A stretch of 64,000 bases of DNA from Flavobacterium sp. N2820 (GTDB taxonomy: Bacteria > Bacteroidota > Bacteroidia > Flavobacteriales > Flavobacteriaceae): assembly GCF_025947285.1 (NCBI RefSeq), contig NZ_CP110008.1, positions 2,495,001-2,559,000 on the forward strand. Direction: 5' to 3'. The first letter of the stretch is position 1. Every line of letters begins with the position of its first letter. A program made the translations under genes and the position numbers. Below, in pieces: positions 35,941 through 44,878 of this stretch. Under the pieces are notes generated by a model, which saw only the letters and a program-made list of their open reading frames with translations, was not told the origin of the DNA and ran no database searches.

Positions 35941-36375
35941 ATGCAGATTAAAATCATCAATAAATCAAATCACGAGTTACCAAACTACGAAACAATCGCT
36001 TCGGCTGGAATGGATTTACGCGCGAATATATCTGAACCAATTACACTAAAATCATTAGAAAGAACCATTGTAAAAACAGGTCTTTTTATTGAATTACCAA
36101 TCGGTTTTGAAGCTCAAGTGCGCCCAAGAAGTGGCTTAGCAGCCAAAAAAGGAATCACCGTTTTAAATTCACCCGGAACAGTTGATGCCGATTACCGTGG
36201 AGAAATTGGTGTGATTTTAGTAAATTTATCCCATGAAGATTTCGTAATCGAAAACGGAGAACGCATTGCTCAATTAATCATCGCCAAACACGAACGCGCT
36301 GAATGGCTTGAAGTAACAGAATTATCTGAAACTTCAAGAGGTGAAGGTGGTTTTGGGAGTACTGGTGTGAAATAG
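35941..36375 (+). CDS. dut: Deoxyuridine 5'-triphosphate nucleotidohydrolase (dUTPase)
   Basis: This 144-residue protein has the full trimeric dUTPase motif set: [34 protein letters not shown] and the C-terminal arm [10 protein letters not shown]. It hydrolyses dUTP to dUMP and PPi, keeping uracil out of DNA. It is tightly linked to the flippase gene (1 base) but functionally separate. Confidence 0.97.
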   Translation: MQIKIINKSNHELPNYETIASAGMDLRANISEPITLKSLERTIVKTGLFIELPIGFEAQVRPRSGLAAKKGITVLNSPGTVDADYRGEIGVILVNLSHEDFVIENGERIAQLIIAKHERAEWLEVTELSETSRGEGGFGSTGVK

Positions 36376-36378
36376 TAA

Positions 36379-36510
36379 TCAGTTTTCAGTCTCAGTTAGC
36401 AGTTTGTCTGATTGAGCGAAGTTGAAGTCTTCTGAATAAAGTGTTCAGAAAAATATCAAAATATAATCTTAGCGAACTTTGCGAAAAACCTTTGCAAGCT
36501 TTGCGTTTAA
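36379..36510. repeat. Composite intergenic region with three dispersed repeat families
   Basis: In order: a CAGTTTTCAGTCTCAG segment (36379-36402) like the ends of the four-helix-bundle element; a degenerate copy of the TGTC..GAGCGAAGTYGA palindromic repeat (36406-36430) seen in the SDR gene; and AGCGAACTTTGCGAAAAACC followed by TTTGCAAGCTTTGCG (36471-36505), a CTTTGCG-type repeat. Together they fill the 149-base gap between dut and the nucleotidyltransferase gene. Confidence 0.6.
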
Positions 36511-36524
36511 AATAAAAACATACA

Positions 36525-37535
36525 ATGAGAATAATCGTTCCTATGGCAGGTCGTGGTTCACGTCTTCGCCCACATACCTTAACCATTCCAAAGCCATTAA
36601 TTCCTGTAGCTGGAAAACCAATCGTTCACAGGTTAGTGGAGGATATTGCCGGAGTTTTAAATCAGAAAATAGATGAAGTTGCGTTTATTATTCACGAAAG
36701 TTTTGGTAAAAAAGTAGAAGAAGATTTAATTGCCATTGCTCAAAAATTAGGTGCAAAAGGAACCATTTATTATCAAAATGAAGCCTTAGGAACAGGTCAC
36801 GCAATTATGTGTGCCAAAGATTCTTTGAGTGGTCCAGCGGTTATTGCTTATGCCGATACCTTAATTCGTGCTGATTTCGATTTAGATACCACTGCTGATA
36901 GCGTAATTTGGGTAAAACAAGTCGATCAACCAGAAGCTTTTGGTGTAGTAAATTTAAACACTAACGGAGAAATCATCGAATTGGTGGAAAAACCAAAAGA
37001 ATTTGTATCAGATTTAGCCGTAATCGGAATTTACTATTTCAAAGATGTTGCTGTGTTGAAAAACGAATTGCAATCGGTGTTAGATAACAATATTATTCAC
37101 GGTGGCGAATACCAAATTAATGATGGTATTAAACAAATGATGGCAAAAGGCATGAAATTTGTACCAGGGAAAGTAGACGAGTGGATGGATTGTGGAAATA
37201 AAGACGTTACCGTTGAAACCAATTCAAGAATGTTAGGTTTTTTACATAACGACGGTGAAAATTTAGTTGCTGCTGATGTGAAATTAGAAAATGCAACCAT
37301 CATTCCTCCATGTTATATTGGGGAGGATGTATGTTTGATAAACGCAACAGTTGGACCAAATGTTTCCTTAGGAAAAGGATGTCATGTGATTGATTCTACC
37401 ATAAAAAATAGTTTGGTGCAAACGCATTCAAACATAAAAAACGCCAAATTAGACAATGCAATGATAGGAAATCATGCAACTTTTGATGGCAATTTTACAA
37501 GTATTAGTATCGGAGATTATTCCGTTTTAGAATAG
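36525..37535 (+). CDS. Sugar-phosphate nucleotidyltransferase with left-handed beta-helix tail
   Basis: This 336-residue protein has the NTP-transferase signature PMAGRGSRLRPHTLTIPKPL, a metal-binding Asp in VIAYADTLI, EALGTGHAI and VEKPKEF motifs, and a C-terminal hexapeptide-repeat region. It makes an NDP-sugar for envelope polysaccharide, with glucose-1-phosphate thymidylyl- or mannose-1-phosphate guanylyltransferase the nearest types; the substrate cannot be fixed. The TPR gene starts immediately after its stop. Confidence 0.9.
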   Translation: MRIIVPMAGRGSRLRPHTLTIPKPLIPVAGKPIVHRLVEDIAGVLNQKIDEVAFIIHESFGKKVEEDLIAIAQKLGAKGTIYYQNEALGTGHAIMCAKDSLSGPAVIAYADTLIRADFDLDTTADSVIWVKQVDQPEAFGVVNLNTNGEIIELVEKPKEFVSDLAVIGIYYFKDVAVLKNELQSVLDNNIIHGGEYQINDGIKQMMAKGMKFVPGKVDEWMDCGNKDVTVETNSRMLGFLHNDGENLVAADVKLENATIIPPCYIGEDVCLINATVGPNVSLGKGCHVIDSTIKNSLVQTHSNIKNAKLDNAMIGNHATFDGNFTSISIGDYSVLE

Positions 37536-38873
37536 ATGATAAAGAAAAAACACATCGTTTTATTTGCGTTCCTGCTTTTCAGTTTTGGAAACTATGCTTT
37601 TGCGCAAGAAAATCCCGAAGACATTGCATTAGTAGATAACCAAACCGAAGATAATTTTTATGAAGCTTTAAAACAACGAGGCATCGAAAATTATGACAAA
37701 GCTATTGTGGCGATTCAGAAATGTTTAGAAAAAGAACCAAAAAACCCCGCTTTTTTATATGAATTAGGAAAAAATCAATTGGATTTAAAAAACTATGTTG
37801 ATGCGGAAGTCTCATTCAAAAAAGCAATAGAGCAAGATAACAAACAGCGTTGGTATTGGAATGGTTTGTATGATGTATATTACCAAACCAAAGACTTTCA
37901 AAAATCGATTCCAGTGGTTCAAAAACTAATTGAGTTCGACCCAAATATGAGAGAAGATTTGGTTTCACTTTACATGAATACCAATCAAAAAGAAAAAGCA
38001 TTAGCCTTGTTAAAGGAAATGCAAGCAAGTTCGCATTTGACCACTACAATGGAATTCTACAAACTTAAATTAGAAGAATCAAACGAATTTGCAAAACCAA
38101 AAAAAGAAGTATTAGAAGAAGCCATCAAAAAAAACCCAAAGTACGAACAAAATTACATAGATTTAATTGTGCTGTACTCGAGCTTTAACCAAGAAGATAA
38201 AGCGTTTGAAGTGGCAAAACAATTGGAGAAAGAAATTCCAAATTCCGATTGGGCTCACGTGAGTTTAATAAAATTTCACTTGAACAATAATGATGGGGTA
38301 AATGCTTCTAAATCAATGTTTAAAGTATTGGAAAATGAAAAAATTGATTTAAAAATCAAACATCGTATTTTTAATGAATTTTTGATTTTCGCTATAAAAA
38401 ATCCAACATTTTTCAACGATGTTGATACTGCAATTCCTTATTTTGATAACGATAGAGAAATTGCTGTTGCAAAAGAAGTAGCAAAATTCTTTTGGAAAAA
38501 AGGCGATTTAGAGAAAGCAATTTATTACTTCGAGAAAGCAATCAAAAAAAATCCTGAAGACATTGAAAGTATCGATTATTATTTAGAAGTGATTTATCAA
38601 AAACAAGATTTTCAACTATTGGTAAAAAAAGCTACTGATTTCACAGAAGTATATCCAACACAAGCAAGCTATTATTTTTACGCAGGTTTTGGACACAATC
38701 AGTTGAAGAACTTTAAAAAAGCAAAAGAATTATTAGAAAACGGCTTAGATTTTGTAGTAGAAAACAAAACCTTAGAAGCTAATTTTTATAAACAATTAAT
38801 TATTAGTTGCGAAAATTTGAATGACACTGCCAAAAAGCAATTGTATTCAAATAAACTAAAACAAACAAAATAA
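37536..38873 (+). CDS. Exported TPR protein of the envelope cluster
   Basis: This 445-residue protein has a signal peptide (HIVLFAFLLFSFGNYAFAQ) followed by tetratricopeptide repeats along most of its length (for example NYDKAIVAIQKCLEKEPKNP and DLEKAIYYFEKAIKKNPEDI). It is a periplasmic scaffold, probably for its neighbours. It overlaps the DUF4292 lipoprotein start by 1 base. Confidence 0.88.
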   Translation: MIKKKHIVLFAFLLFSFGNYAFAQENPEDIALVDNQTEDNFYEALKQRGIENYDKAIVAIQKCLEKEPKNPAFLYELGKNQLDLKNYVDAEVSFKKAIEQDNKQRWYWNGLYDVYYQTKDFQKSIPVVQKLIEFDPNMREDLVSLYMNTNQKEKALALLKEMQASSHLTTTMEFYKLKLEESNEFAKPKKEVLEEAIKKNPKYEQNYIDLIVLYSSFNQEDKAFEVAKQLEKEIPNSDWAHVSLIKFHLNNNDGVNASKSMFKVLENEKIDLKIKHRIFNEFLIFAIKNPTFFNDVDTAIPYFDNDREIAVAKEVAKFFWKKGDLEKAIYYFEKAIKKNPEDIESIDYYLEVIYQKQDFQLLVKKATDFTEVYPTQASYYFYAGFGHNQLKNFKKAKELLENGLDFVVENKTLEANFYKQLIISCENLNDTAKKQLYSNKLKQTK

Positions 38874-39637
38874 TGAAATACCTTTTATCAGCCATACTAA
38901 TTTTCTTTTTAATAGGATGTAAATCCAAGCAATCTGTGGCAACTGCTGCAGCAAATGATACTATAGAAGTTTCAAAAATTATCAAAGGTCATTATGCAAA
39001 CGAACACGATTTTAAAACTTTAAGTATTCGTGCCAATGCCAAATATGAAGATGAAAAGCAATCGCAATCAATAAACGCTGAAATTAGAATTAAAAAAGAC
39101 GAAATTATTTGGATAAATATTAAAGTTTTAGGTTTTCCTGTAGCAAAAGCACTCATTACACCAACAAAAGTGAGCTATTACGAAAAAATAAACAGTACTT
39201 ATTTTGAAGGCGATTTTAGTATGTTAAGCAATTGGCTCGGAACTGATTTAGATTTTAACAAAGTGCAAAATTTGTTTCTTGGAAAATCAATTGATGATTT
39301 AACAAAAGGCAAATGGGTTTCTGAAATCAATGAAAAACTATTCAAATTATCAAAACCATCTGATACGGCTATTACAAAAGAGTTCTACTTTGAAGCAGCA
39401 AATTATTTATTAAAAAAAGAAACGATTGCACAGGCAAGTCAAAATAGAGCATTAGAGATTAAATATCCGTCACACAAATTGGTTGAAAAAATGTTTTTAC
39501 CTAATGAGATTAACATTAAAGCATCTCAGAAGGATAAAGTTTCAATTGATATTGAATATAAAAACACAACATTTAATGAAAATTTGAGTTATTCTTATTC
39601 GATACCTAACGATTATAAGGCAATTGAAATTGATTAA
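38873..39637 (+). CDS. DUF4292 outer-membrane-associated lipoprotein
   Basis: This 254-residue protein has a lipobox AILIFFLIGCKSK (Cys16) and a LolA/LolB-like beta fold with short amphipathic strands (IIWINIKVLGFPVAKALITP, YYEKINSTYFEGDF). DUF4292 proteins are conserved in Bacteroidota beside TPR and M23 genes. A LolB-type or scaffold role is a guess from fold and location. Confidence 0.85.
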   Translation: MKYLLSAILIFFLIGCKSKQSVATAAANDTIEVSKIIKGHYANEHDFKTLSIRANAKYEDEKQSQSINAEIRIKKDEIIWINIKVLGFPVAKALITPTKVSYYEKINSTYFEGDFSMLSNWLGTDLDFNKVQNLFLGKSIDDLTKGKWVSEINEKLFKLSKPSDTAITKEFYFEAANYLLKKETIAQASQNRALEIKYPSHKLVEKMFLPNEINIKASQKDKVSIDIEYKNTTFNENLSYSYSIPNDYKAIEID

Positions 39638-39686
39638 TTTTTTATTTTAGTAAAACAAAAACTACCTTTGTAAAAATCCAAAGTGC

Positions 39687-40922
39687 ATGAACCAATTTTT
39701 CAAAATACTTCTTTTCTTTTTTATTACTTCTATTGCTTTTGCTCAAACTTCTGAACAGCAAAAATTAGAACAAAAAAAAGCGCAAATTTTAAAAGAAATT
39801 GCAGACAACAAAGCACGTTTAGAATCGGAAAAGAAAAAGGAAAAATCGGTATTAAAACAAATTACCCAACAAAAAAACTTAATAAATCTTAGACAAAAGT
39901 TATTAAGTGCAACTGCAAAACAAACCCGTTTATTGAGTGATGACATTTATTTGACGCAACTCGAAATGAACAAATTGAATAGAGAATTAAAAGTTTTGCG
40001 TGAGGATTATGAAAAAATGATTGTGAAATCATATAAAAGTAGAAACGAACAAAGTAGAATTATGTTTGTTTTATCCTCTGAAAATTTCCTTCAAGCTTAC
40101 AAACGCATTCAATATATGAAGCAGTATGCAGGTTTTAGAAAAATGCAAGGTGAAGAAATAAAAGAAAAGCAACAAAAACTACAACAAGCCGAAATCAATT
40201 TACAAAACAGTAAAAAGGAGAAAGAAAAGGTTTTGGTCCAAACTGAAAAAGAAAAACAAGAATTAGAGAAAGAAAAGCAAGAACAAGAGCGTTTAGTAAA
40301 ACTAATTCAAAAGGATAAGAAAAAATATACTGCCGAAATTAACAAAAAGCAAAAAGAAGCAAAAGAAATTGATGCAAAAATCAAGAAAATTATTGCTGAC
40401 GAAATTGCTGCTGCTAACAAACGAAATGCTGCAAAAACAGGTACAGCAGCTCCAAAAACAGGAACTGCTGCAGCGTCTAAATTTGTTTTATCTGCCGAAG
40501 GTAAAGTAGTTTCAGATAATTTCAAAGCAAACAAAGGGAAATTACCTTGGCCTGTAGTGGATGGCTATATTTCATTAAAACATGGCGATCAACCGCATCC
40601 AGTTCATAAGAATTTGACCATTCACAATAGTGGTGTCGAAATTTCAACAAAACCAGGTTCATCAGCAAGAGCTGTTTTTGGTGGCGAGGTTTTACAAGTC
40701 CAGGTCATTTCGGCAAACAATAAAGCGGTTTATATTCAGCATGGAGATTTTATTACCGTTTATTTGAATTTATCTTCTGTGAGTGTTACTAAAGGTCAAA
40801 AAGTGACAATCAAACAAAATATCGGAAAAATTCATACCGATTCTTCGGGTAGTGCGGTAATTAAGTTTTTGGTATTGCAAAATACCACAACACTAAATCC
40901 AGAATCTTGGTTAAATTTATAA
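39687..40922 (+). CDS. EnvC-like coiled-coil protein with degenerate M23 (LytM) domain
   Basis: This 411-residue protein has a signal peptide, then about 240 residues of Lys/Glu/Gln-rich coiled coil (EQQKLEQKKAQILKEIADNK), an Ala/Thr linker, and a C-terminal LytM/M23 domain. The zinc ligands are not conserved: the GxD position reads SGVEI, the YAHLS histidine is Asn (YLNLS) and the final HLH is replaced (VIKFL). Like EnvC it probably activates amidases at the septum rather than cutting murein itself. A terminator follows. Confidence 0.88.
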   Translation: MNQFFKILLFFFITSIAFAQTSEQQKLEQKKAQILKEIADNKARLESEKKKEKSVLKQITQQKNLINLRQKLLSATAKQTRLLSDDIYLTQLEMNKLNRELKVLREDYEKMIVKSYKSRNEQSRIMFVLSSENFLQAYKRIQYMKQYAGFRKMQGEEIKEKQQKLQQAEINLQNSKKEKEKVLVQTEKEKQELEKEKQEQERLVKLIQKDKKKYTAEINKKQKEAKEIDAKIKKIIADEIAAANKRNAAKTGTAAPKTGTAAASKFVLSAEGKVVSDNFKANKGKLPWPVVDGYISLKHGDQPHPVHKNLTIHNSGVEISTKPGSSARAVFGGEVLQVQVISANNKAVYIQHGDFITVYLNLSSVSVTKGQKVTIKQNIGKIHTDSSGSAVIKFLVLQNTTTLNPESWLNL

Positions 40923-40928
40923 AACAAG

Positions 40929-40950
40929 AATGAGGTCAAATGGCCTCATT
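40929..40950 (+). terminator. Intrinsic terminator after the EnvC-like gene
   Basis: AATGAGGTC/GGCCTCATT forms a 9-bp stem (one G-T pair) with loop AAAT and an eight-T run, 7 bases past the stop codon. Confidence 0.9.
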
Positions 40951-40997
40951 TTTTTTGAATTATTATTTCTTGTATTTTTATCTAATAATTGAGTAAA

Positions 40998-41951
40998 ATG
41001 AACTTGTCACAAATAAAAATTCTTCACATCGATAGCAATCACCCATTACTTTGGGAACAGTTGCAACAAGCCGGTTTTCATAATGAAGCTGATTTTTCTT
41101 CATCAAAACAAGAAATAGAAGCTAAAATCGAGAATTACCACGGAATTGTCATCAGAAGTCGTTTTAAAATTGATAAAACGTTTATAGATAAAGCTACTAA
41201 TTTGCAATTTATTGCGCGAGTTGGTGCTGGTTTAGAAAGTATCGATTGCGATTATGCTGTGGCAAAAGGTGTTCATTTAATCGCGGCTCCAGAAGGCAAT
41301 GCCAATGCGGTTGGTGAACATGCACTCGGAATGTTGTTATCTCTTTTTAATAATTTGAACAAAGCCAATAACGAGGTAAAATCAGGTCAGTGGAAACGAG
41401 AAGCCAATCGCGGACATGAATTAGAGGGAAAAACCATCGGAATTATCGGTTATGGAAATATGGGAAAATCGTTTGCAAAAAAATTGCGAGGATTTGATGT
41501 AACGGTTTTATGTTATGATATTTTACCCAATATGGGAGACGCAAATGCAACTCAAGTTTCTCTAAGTGAATTACAAGAAAAAGCCGATGTATTAAGTTTG
41601 CACACACCTTGGACAATAGAAACCGATAAAATGATAAATGCAGATTTTATTGATAAATTCAAAAAGCCATTTTGGTTTATTAACACCGCACGTGGAAATT
41701 CGGTAGTAACAGAGGATTTAGTTCAAGCACTTCAATCGGGAAAAATTTCTGGAGCAGGTTTAGATGTTTTAGAATATGAAAAACTTTCGTTTGAAACGTT
41801 GTTTGAAGGTGAAAAACCTGCAGCTTTTGAGTATTTATTACAAGCTGAAAACGTACTATTAACGCCACATATTGCGGGATGGACATTTGAAAGTCATCAA
41901 AAATTAGCACAAACTATAGTTGATAAAATAAAAAATAATTACACAAATTAA
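40998..41951 (+). CDS. D-2-hydroxyacid dehydrogenase (phosphoglycerate dehydrogenase-like)
   Basis: From the ATG at 40998 the protein has 317 residues. The NAD-binding loop is TIGIIGYGNMGKSFAKKL (GxGxxG), with Arg in FINTARGNSVV, Glu in VLEYEKLS and His in LLTPHIAGWT as the catalytic set. It oxidises or reduces D-2-hydroxy acids, possibly 3-phosphoglycerate for serine synthesis. A TTG at 40989 gives a 3-residue longer version. Confidence 0.92.
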   Translation: MNLSQIKILHIDSNHPLLWEQLQQAGFHNEADFSSSKQEIEAKIENYHGIVIRSRFKIDKTFIDKATNLQFIARVGAGLESIDCDYAVAKGVHLIAAPEGNANAVGEHALGMLLSLFNNLNKANNEVKSGQWKREANRGHELEGKTIGIIGYGNMGKSFAKKLRGFDVTVLCYDILPNMGDANATQVSLSELQEKADVLSLHTPWTIETDKMINADFIDKFKKPFWFINTARGNSVVTEDLVQALQSGKISGAGLDVLEYEKLSFETLFEGEKPAAFEYLLQAENVLLTPHIAGWTFESHQKLAQTIVDKIKNNYTN

Positions 41952-42030
41952 GTTGTAACAAAATCAAATAGGTTAGACTTATAAGCAATATTTTTATATA
42001 TTCGTACAACTAACCAAAAAACAAAAACAA

Positions 42031-42417
42031 ATGGAAGTAACCAACCAACAAGAAACATGGAATCAGCCAAACAACAACATTCCAGTATTCAAAGTTGACC
42101 CAATTATTGTATTATTATTGAGTTTTATAACTTGTGGATTGTATTTAATCTATTGGAATATAAAAGTAGCTGAAGTCGTAAATGCAGTATCTAATAAAGA
42201 AGTGATTTCTACACCTGTAGCCGTTTTTTCAGGATGTTGTTTACCAGTAAACTTATATTTTTATTACGTTTTAGGTAAAGACGGATTACCAAATGTTTAT
42301 AAAAGAACAGGAGAATTAAATAAAGACCAATCTACTTTACTAATCATTTTAGGTTTATTTTTCCCTATGGCAGCAGCAATGATTGTTCAAGGAGATATTA
42401 ATAGATTATACAATTAA
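42031..42417 (+). CDS. DUF4234-like small membrane protein
   Basis: This 128-residue protein has three hydrophobic segments (PIIVLLLSFITCGLYLIYWN, PVAVFSGCCLPVNLYFYYVL, LLIILGLFFPMAAAMIV). The FITCGLYLIYWNIKVAEVVN pattern matches DUF4234. No function is known. It overlaps the DUF2752 gene, so the two are coupled. Confidence 0.75.
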   Translation: MEVTNQQETWNQPNNNIPVFKVDPIIVLLLSFITCGLYLIYWNIKVAEVVNAVSNKEVISTPVAVFSGCCLPVNLYFYYVLGKDGLPNVYKRTGELNKDQSTLLIILGLFFPMAAAMIVQGDINRLYN

Positions 42418-42856
42418 AAACTTTGTTTTAAATAGAATTTTGGGTATTACAGGTGCAGTTTTAACACTTGCGATACCCTTTGTTTTATGGCTTCAAAACA
42501 GTAATAATTCGTTAGATAAAGAGCAATCGTTTTGCCCATTAAAAGCAACTACAGGTTTTCCATGTCCATCCTGTGGAATCACAAAATCAATTGTTTATTT
42601 TTATGATGGAAACGTATTGAAAAGTTTAAGTTTTCATCTGTTTGGACCATTAGTTGTTGGGTTTTGTATCTTTATGATTGTACTGTTTTTAGTTGAAATT
42701 AAAACAAATAAAACCTATTTTAGAGAATGGTTTTACAACCGAAAATTAGCGTATTACTTAGCTACATTTTTGATAGGATATCACATTGTAAGATTAATTC
42801 TTTTTGTACAAGAAAATTCATGGAATGATATTGTGCAACAAAGTATTTGGAAATAA
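42383..42856 (+). CDS. DUF2752 membrane protein
   Basis: This protein of up to 157 residues has the DUF2752 signature FCPLKATTGFPCPSCGITKS with three cysteines, followed by membrane helices. It starts at TTG 42383, overlapping the preceding gene by 35 bases in another frame; a TTG at 42439 is also possible. Its role is unknown. A long bidirectional terminator begins at its stop. Confidence 0.8.
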   Translation: MFKEILIDYTIKNFVLNRILGITGAVLTLAIPFVLWLQNSNNSLDKEQSFCPLKATTGFPCPSCGITKSIVYFYDGNVLKSLSFHLFGPLVVGFCIFMIVLFLVEIKTNKTYFREWFYNRKLAYYLATFLIGYHIVRLILFVQENSWNDIVQQSIWK

Positions 42857-42886
42857 AAACGGCTTACAAATTTGTAAGCCGTTTTT
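42855..42886. terminator. Bidirectional terminator, perfect 32-base palindrome
   Basis: AAAAACGGCTTACAAA is followed directly by its exact reverse complement (16-bp arms, no spacer), flanked by T-rich sequence on the plus strand. It lies between the convergent DUF2752 and OlsF-like genes and serves both. Confidence 0.93.
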
Positions 42887-42891
42887 ATTTT

Positions 42892-44682
42892 TTATCCTTT
42901 TTCTTTTCGTTCTAATTCTGCCTGAAATTCTTCCATAACTGGTTTCATGGTGCTTTCAGGAATATCAGATATTCTAATATACATCAATCCATCAACAGCA
43001 TTATTGAAAAGTGGGTCAACATTAAATGCAACCACTCTAGCATTTTGTTTGATATATTTCTTGATTAAAACGGGTAAACGTAAAGTTCCAGGTTCTAATT
43101 CGTCAATAATCTTATCAAATTTATTTAAATCAGATTCAGTTTCGTTAAAAACAAAATCTTTATCCGCATCTTTTAGTTTTACTTTAAATTCTTTTTTCGG
43201 ATGCACATATTGCGCAATATAAGGGTCGTAATAATGTGATTTCATAAATTCAATCATCAATGATTTTGAAAATTCTGAAAACTGATTACTAATACTCACA
43301 CCACCAATCAAATATTTATGCTCTGGAAAATGTAAAGTTGTATGTACAATTCCTTTCCAAAGTAAAAATAAAGGCATTGGTTTTTGTTGGTATTCTTTGA
43401 TGATAAATGCTCTACCCATTTCGATAGATTTACTCATCATGTCATATAATTCTGGTTCAAAACGGAATAATTCATGCAAATAAAACCCGTCGATTCCGTG
43501 TTTTGGATAGATGTGCGAACCTAATCCCATACGATAGGCACCTGCAATGCATTGCGCACCTTCATCCCACAAAAACATATGATGATAATATTTGTCGTAA
43601 GGATCTAAATCTAACGATTCGTTAGTTCCTTCGCCCACTTCTCTAAAAGTAATTTCTCTTAAACGACCAATTTCATGTAAAATATTCGGAATTTTATCAG
43701 CTGTTACAAAGTAAACTTCATAATTTTTACTTTGCAATAAACGATAATCACCTTTTTTCAAACAAGCCATTTCTTCCAAAATTTGATCTTGATTGGCTGG
43801 TTTTGCAATTTGCTTTGGAGGTTTAGGAAGGCTTAATTTTGGTAAATTAATCTTACTTTCATCTTCAAAAGCGTTAGAAAGCATATAGGTTTTTTTTCTT
43901 AAAAAATCGCCATACGCTTCAATGTCTTGGTATTCATTTTGTTCGGCAACTGAAATAGGTTTTCCAATACGAACTTTGATTACACGATCTTTTTGAGTGT
44001 GTAATTCACTTGGTAATTTGGCAGTTCTTAGTGTATCGTTAATTTTTGATAAGAAGTAAAATAATCTACTATTCTTAGCATGAAAGTATATAGGAATCAC
44101 CGGAACTTGTGCTTTGCGAATTACTTTAATTGCACCTTCTTCCCAAGGCTTATCTACGACTAATTTTCCGTCTTTATAGGTAGAAACTTCACCTGCTGGA
44201 AACATTCCTAGAGGTTTTCCATCACTTAAATGACGCAATGTTTCCTTTATTCCAATCACGCTTGATTTTACATCTTTATGATTTTCAAAAGGGTTAACAG
44301 GCATAATATAGGGCTTCAAAGGCGCTATACGATGCAATAAAAAGTTTGCAATAATTTTGAAATTAGGTTCTCTTTCAAGCATTAATTTCAATAGTAAAAT
44401 TCCGTCAACTCCACCAAGAGGATGATTAGAGATTGTTATGTAAGCGCCATCTTTTGGTAAACGCTTTAAGTCTTCTTCTGGAATCTCAAATTTTATTTGT
44501 AAATCGTCTAAAATAGCCTTTAAAAACTCAACATCTTTTAAATGTTTATGTCGATCATATAGCTTATTTAATGCAGAAATTTTTAGTACTTTCATTAATA
44601 GCCACCCAGAAAAAGTACCGAAAACTCCGTATTTATCCACGTTAATCGCTTTTGCAACTTCTTTAGCAGTAACTAAACCCAT
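42892..44682 (-). CDS. olsF: Bifunctional acyltransferase, ornithine lipid synthase OlsF-like
   Basis: This 596-residue protein has two domains. Residues about 50-290 form a PlsC-type acyltransferase with ISNHPLGGVDG (His-x5-Asp here instead of the usual x4) and LGMFPAGEVSTY. Residues about 310-520 form a GNAT-like acyltransferase of the OlsB/hemolysin type (REITFREVGEGTNESLDLDP, GAYRMGLG, LGR-type motifs). OlsF enzymes with this order make ornithine lipids by N- then O-acylation and are known in Flavobacterium. A glycine-lipid product is an alternative. Confidence 0.87.
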   Translation of the reverse strand: MGLVTAKEVAKAINVDKYGVFGTFSGWLLMKVLKISALNKLYDRHKHLKDVEFLKAILDDLQIKFEIPEEDLKRLPKDGAYITISNHPLGGVDGILLLKLMLEREPNFKIIANFLLHRIAPLKPYIMPVNPFENHKDVKSSVIGIKETLRHLSDGKPLGMFPAGEVSTYKDGKLVVDKPWEEGAIKVIRKAQVPVIPIYFHAKNSRLFYFLSKINDTLRTAKLPSELHTQKDRVIKVRIGKPISVAEQNEYQDIEAYGDFLRKKTYMLSNAFEDESKINLPKLSLPKPPKQIAKPANQDQILEEMACLKKGDYRLLQSKNYEVYFVTADKIPNILHEIGRLREITFREVGEGTNESLDLDPYDKYYHHMFLWDEGAQCIAGAYRMGLGSHIYPKHGIDGFYLHELFRFEPELYDMMSKSIEMGRAFIIKEYQQKPMPLFLLWKGIVHTTLHFPEHKYLIGGVSISNQFSEFSKSLMIEFMKSHYYDPYIAQYVHPKKEFKVKLKDADKDFVFNETESDLNKFDKIIDELEPGTLRLPVLIKKYIKQNARVVAFNVDPLFNNAVDGLMYIRISDIPESTMKPVMEEFQAELERKEKG

Positions 44683-44878
44683 TTATAATTTGTTTTTTGA
44701 GCAAGAAACAAAGATAACAATTCTATTGAATTGAACGCTATTTGATATTATATTTAAAAATGCAATTTTGTTATTTTTTTTATTAATCTGATAACTAATT
44801 AATTATAAATTGAGCGTTTATTTGGGCGTTACTATTTAAAACCTTTTTCTTATATTTGGTCAAAAGCTAATTATATTC

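Noticed and set aside
42855..42886. 32-base perfect palindrome as a mobile-element end or recombination site
   Set aside because: Its place between convergent stops and the flanking T/A runs fully fit a bidirectional terminator.
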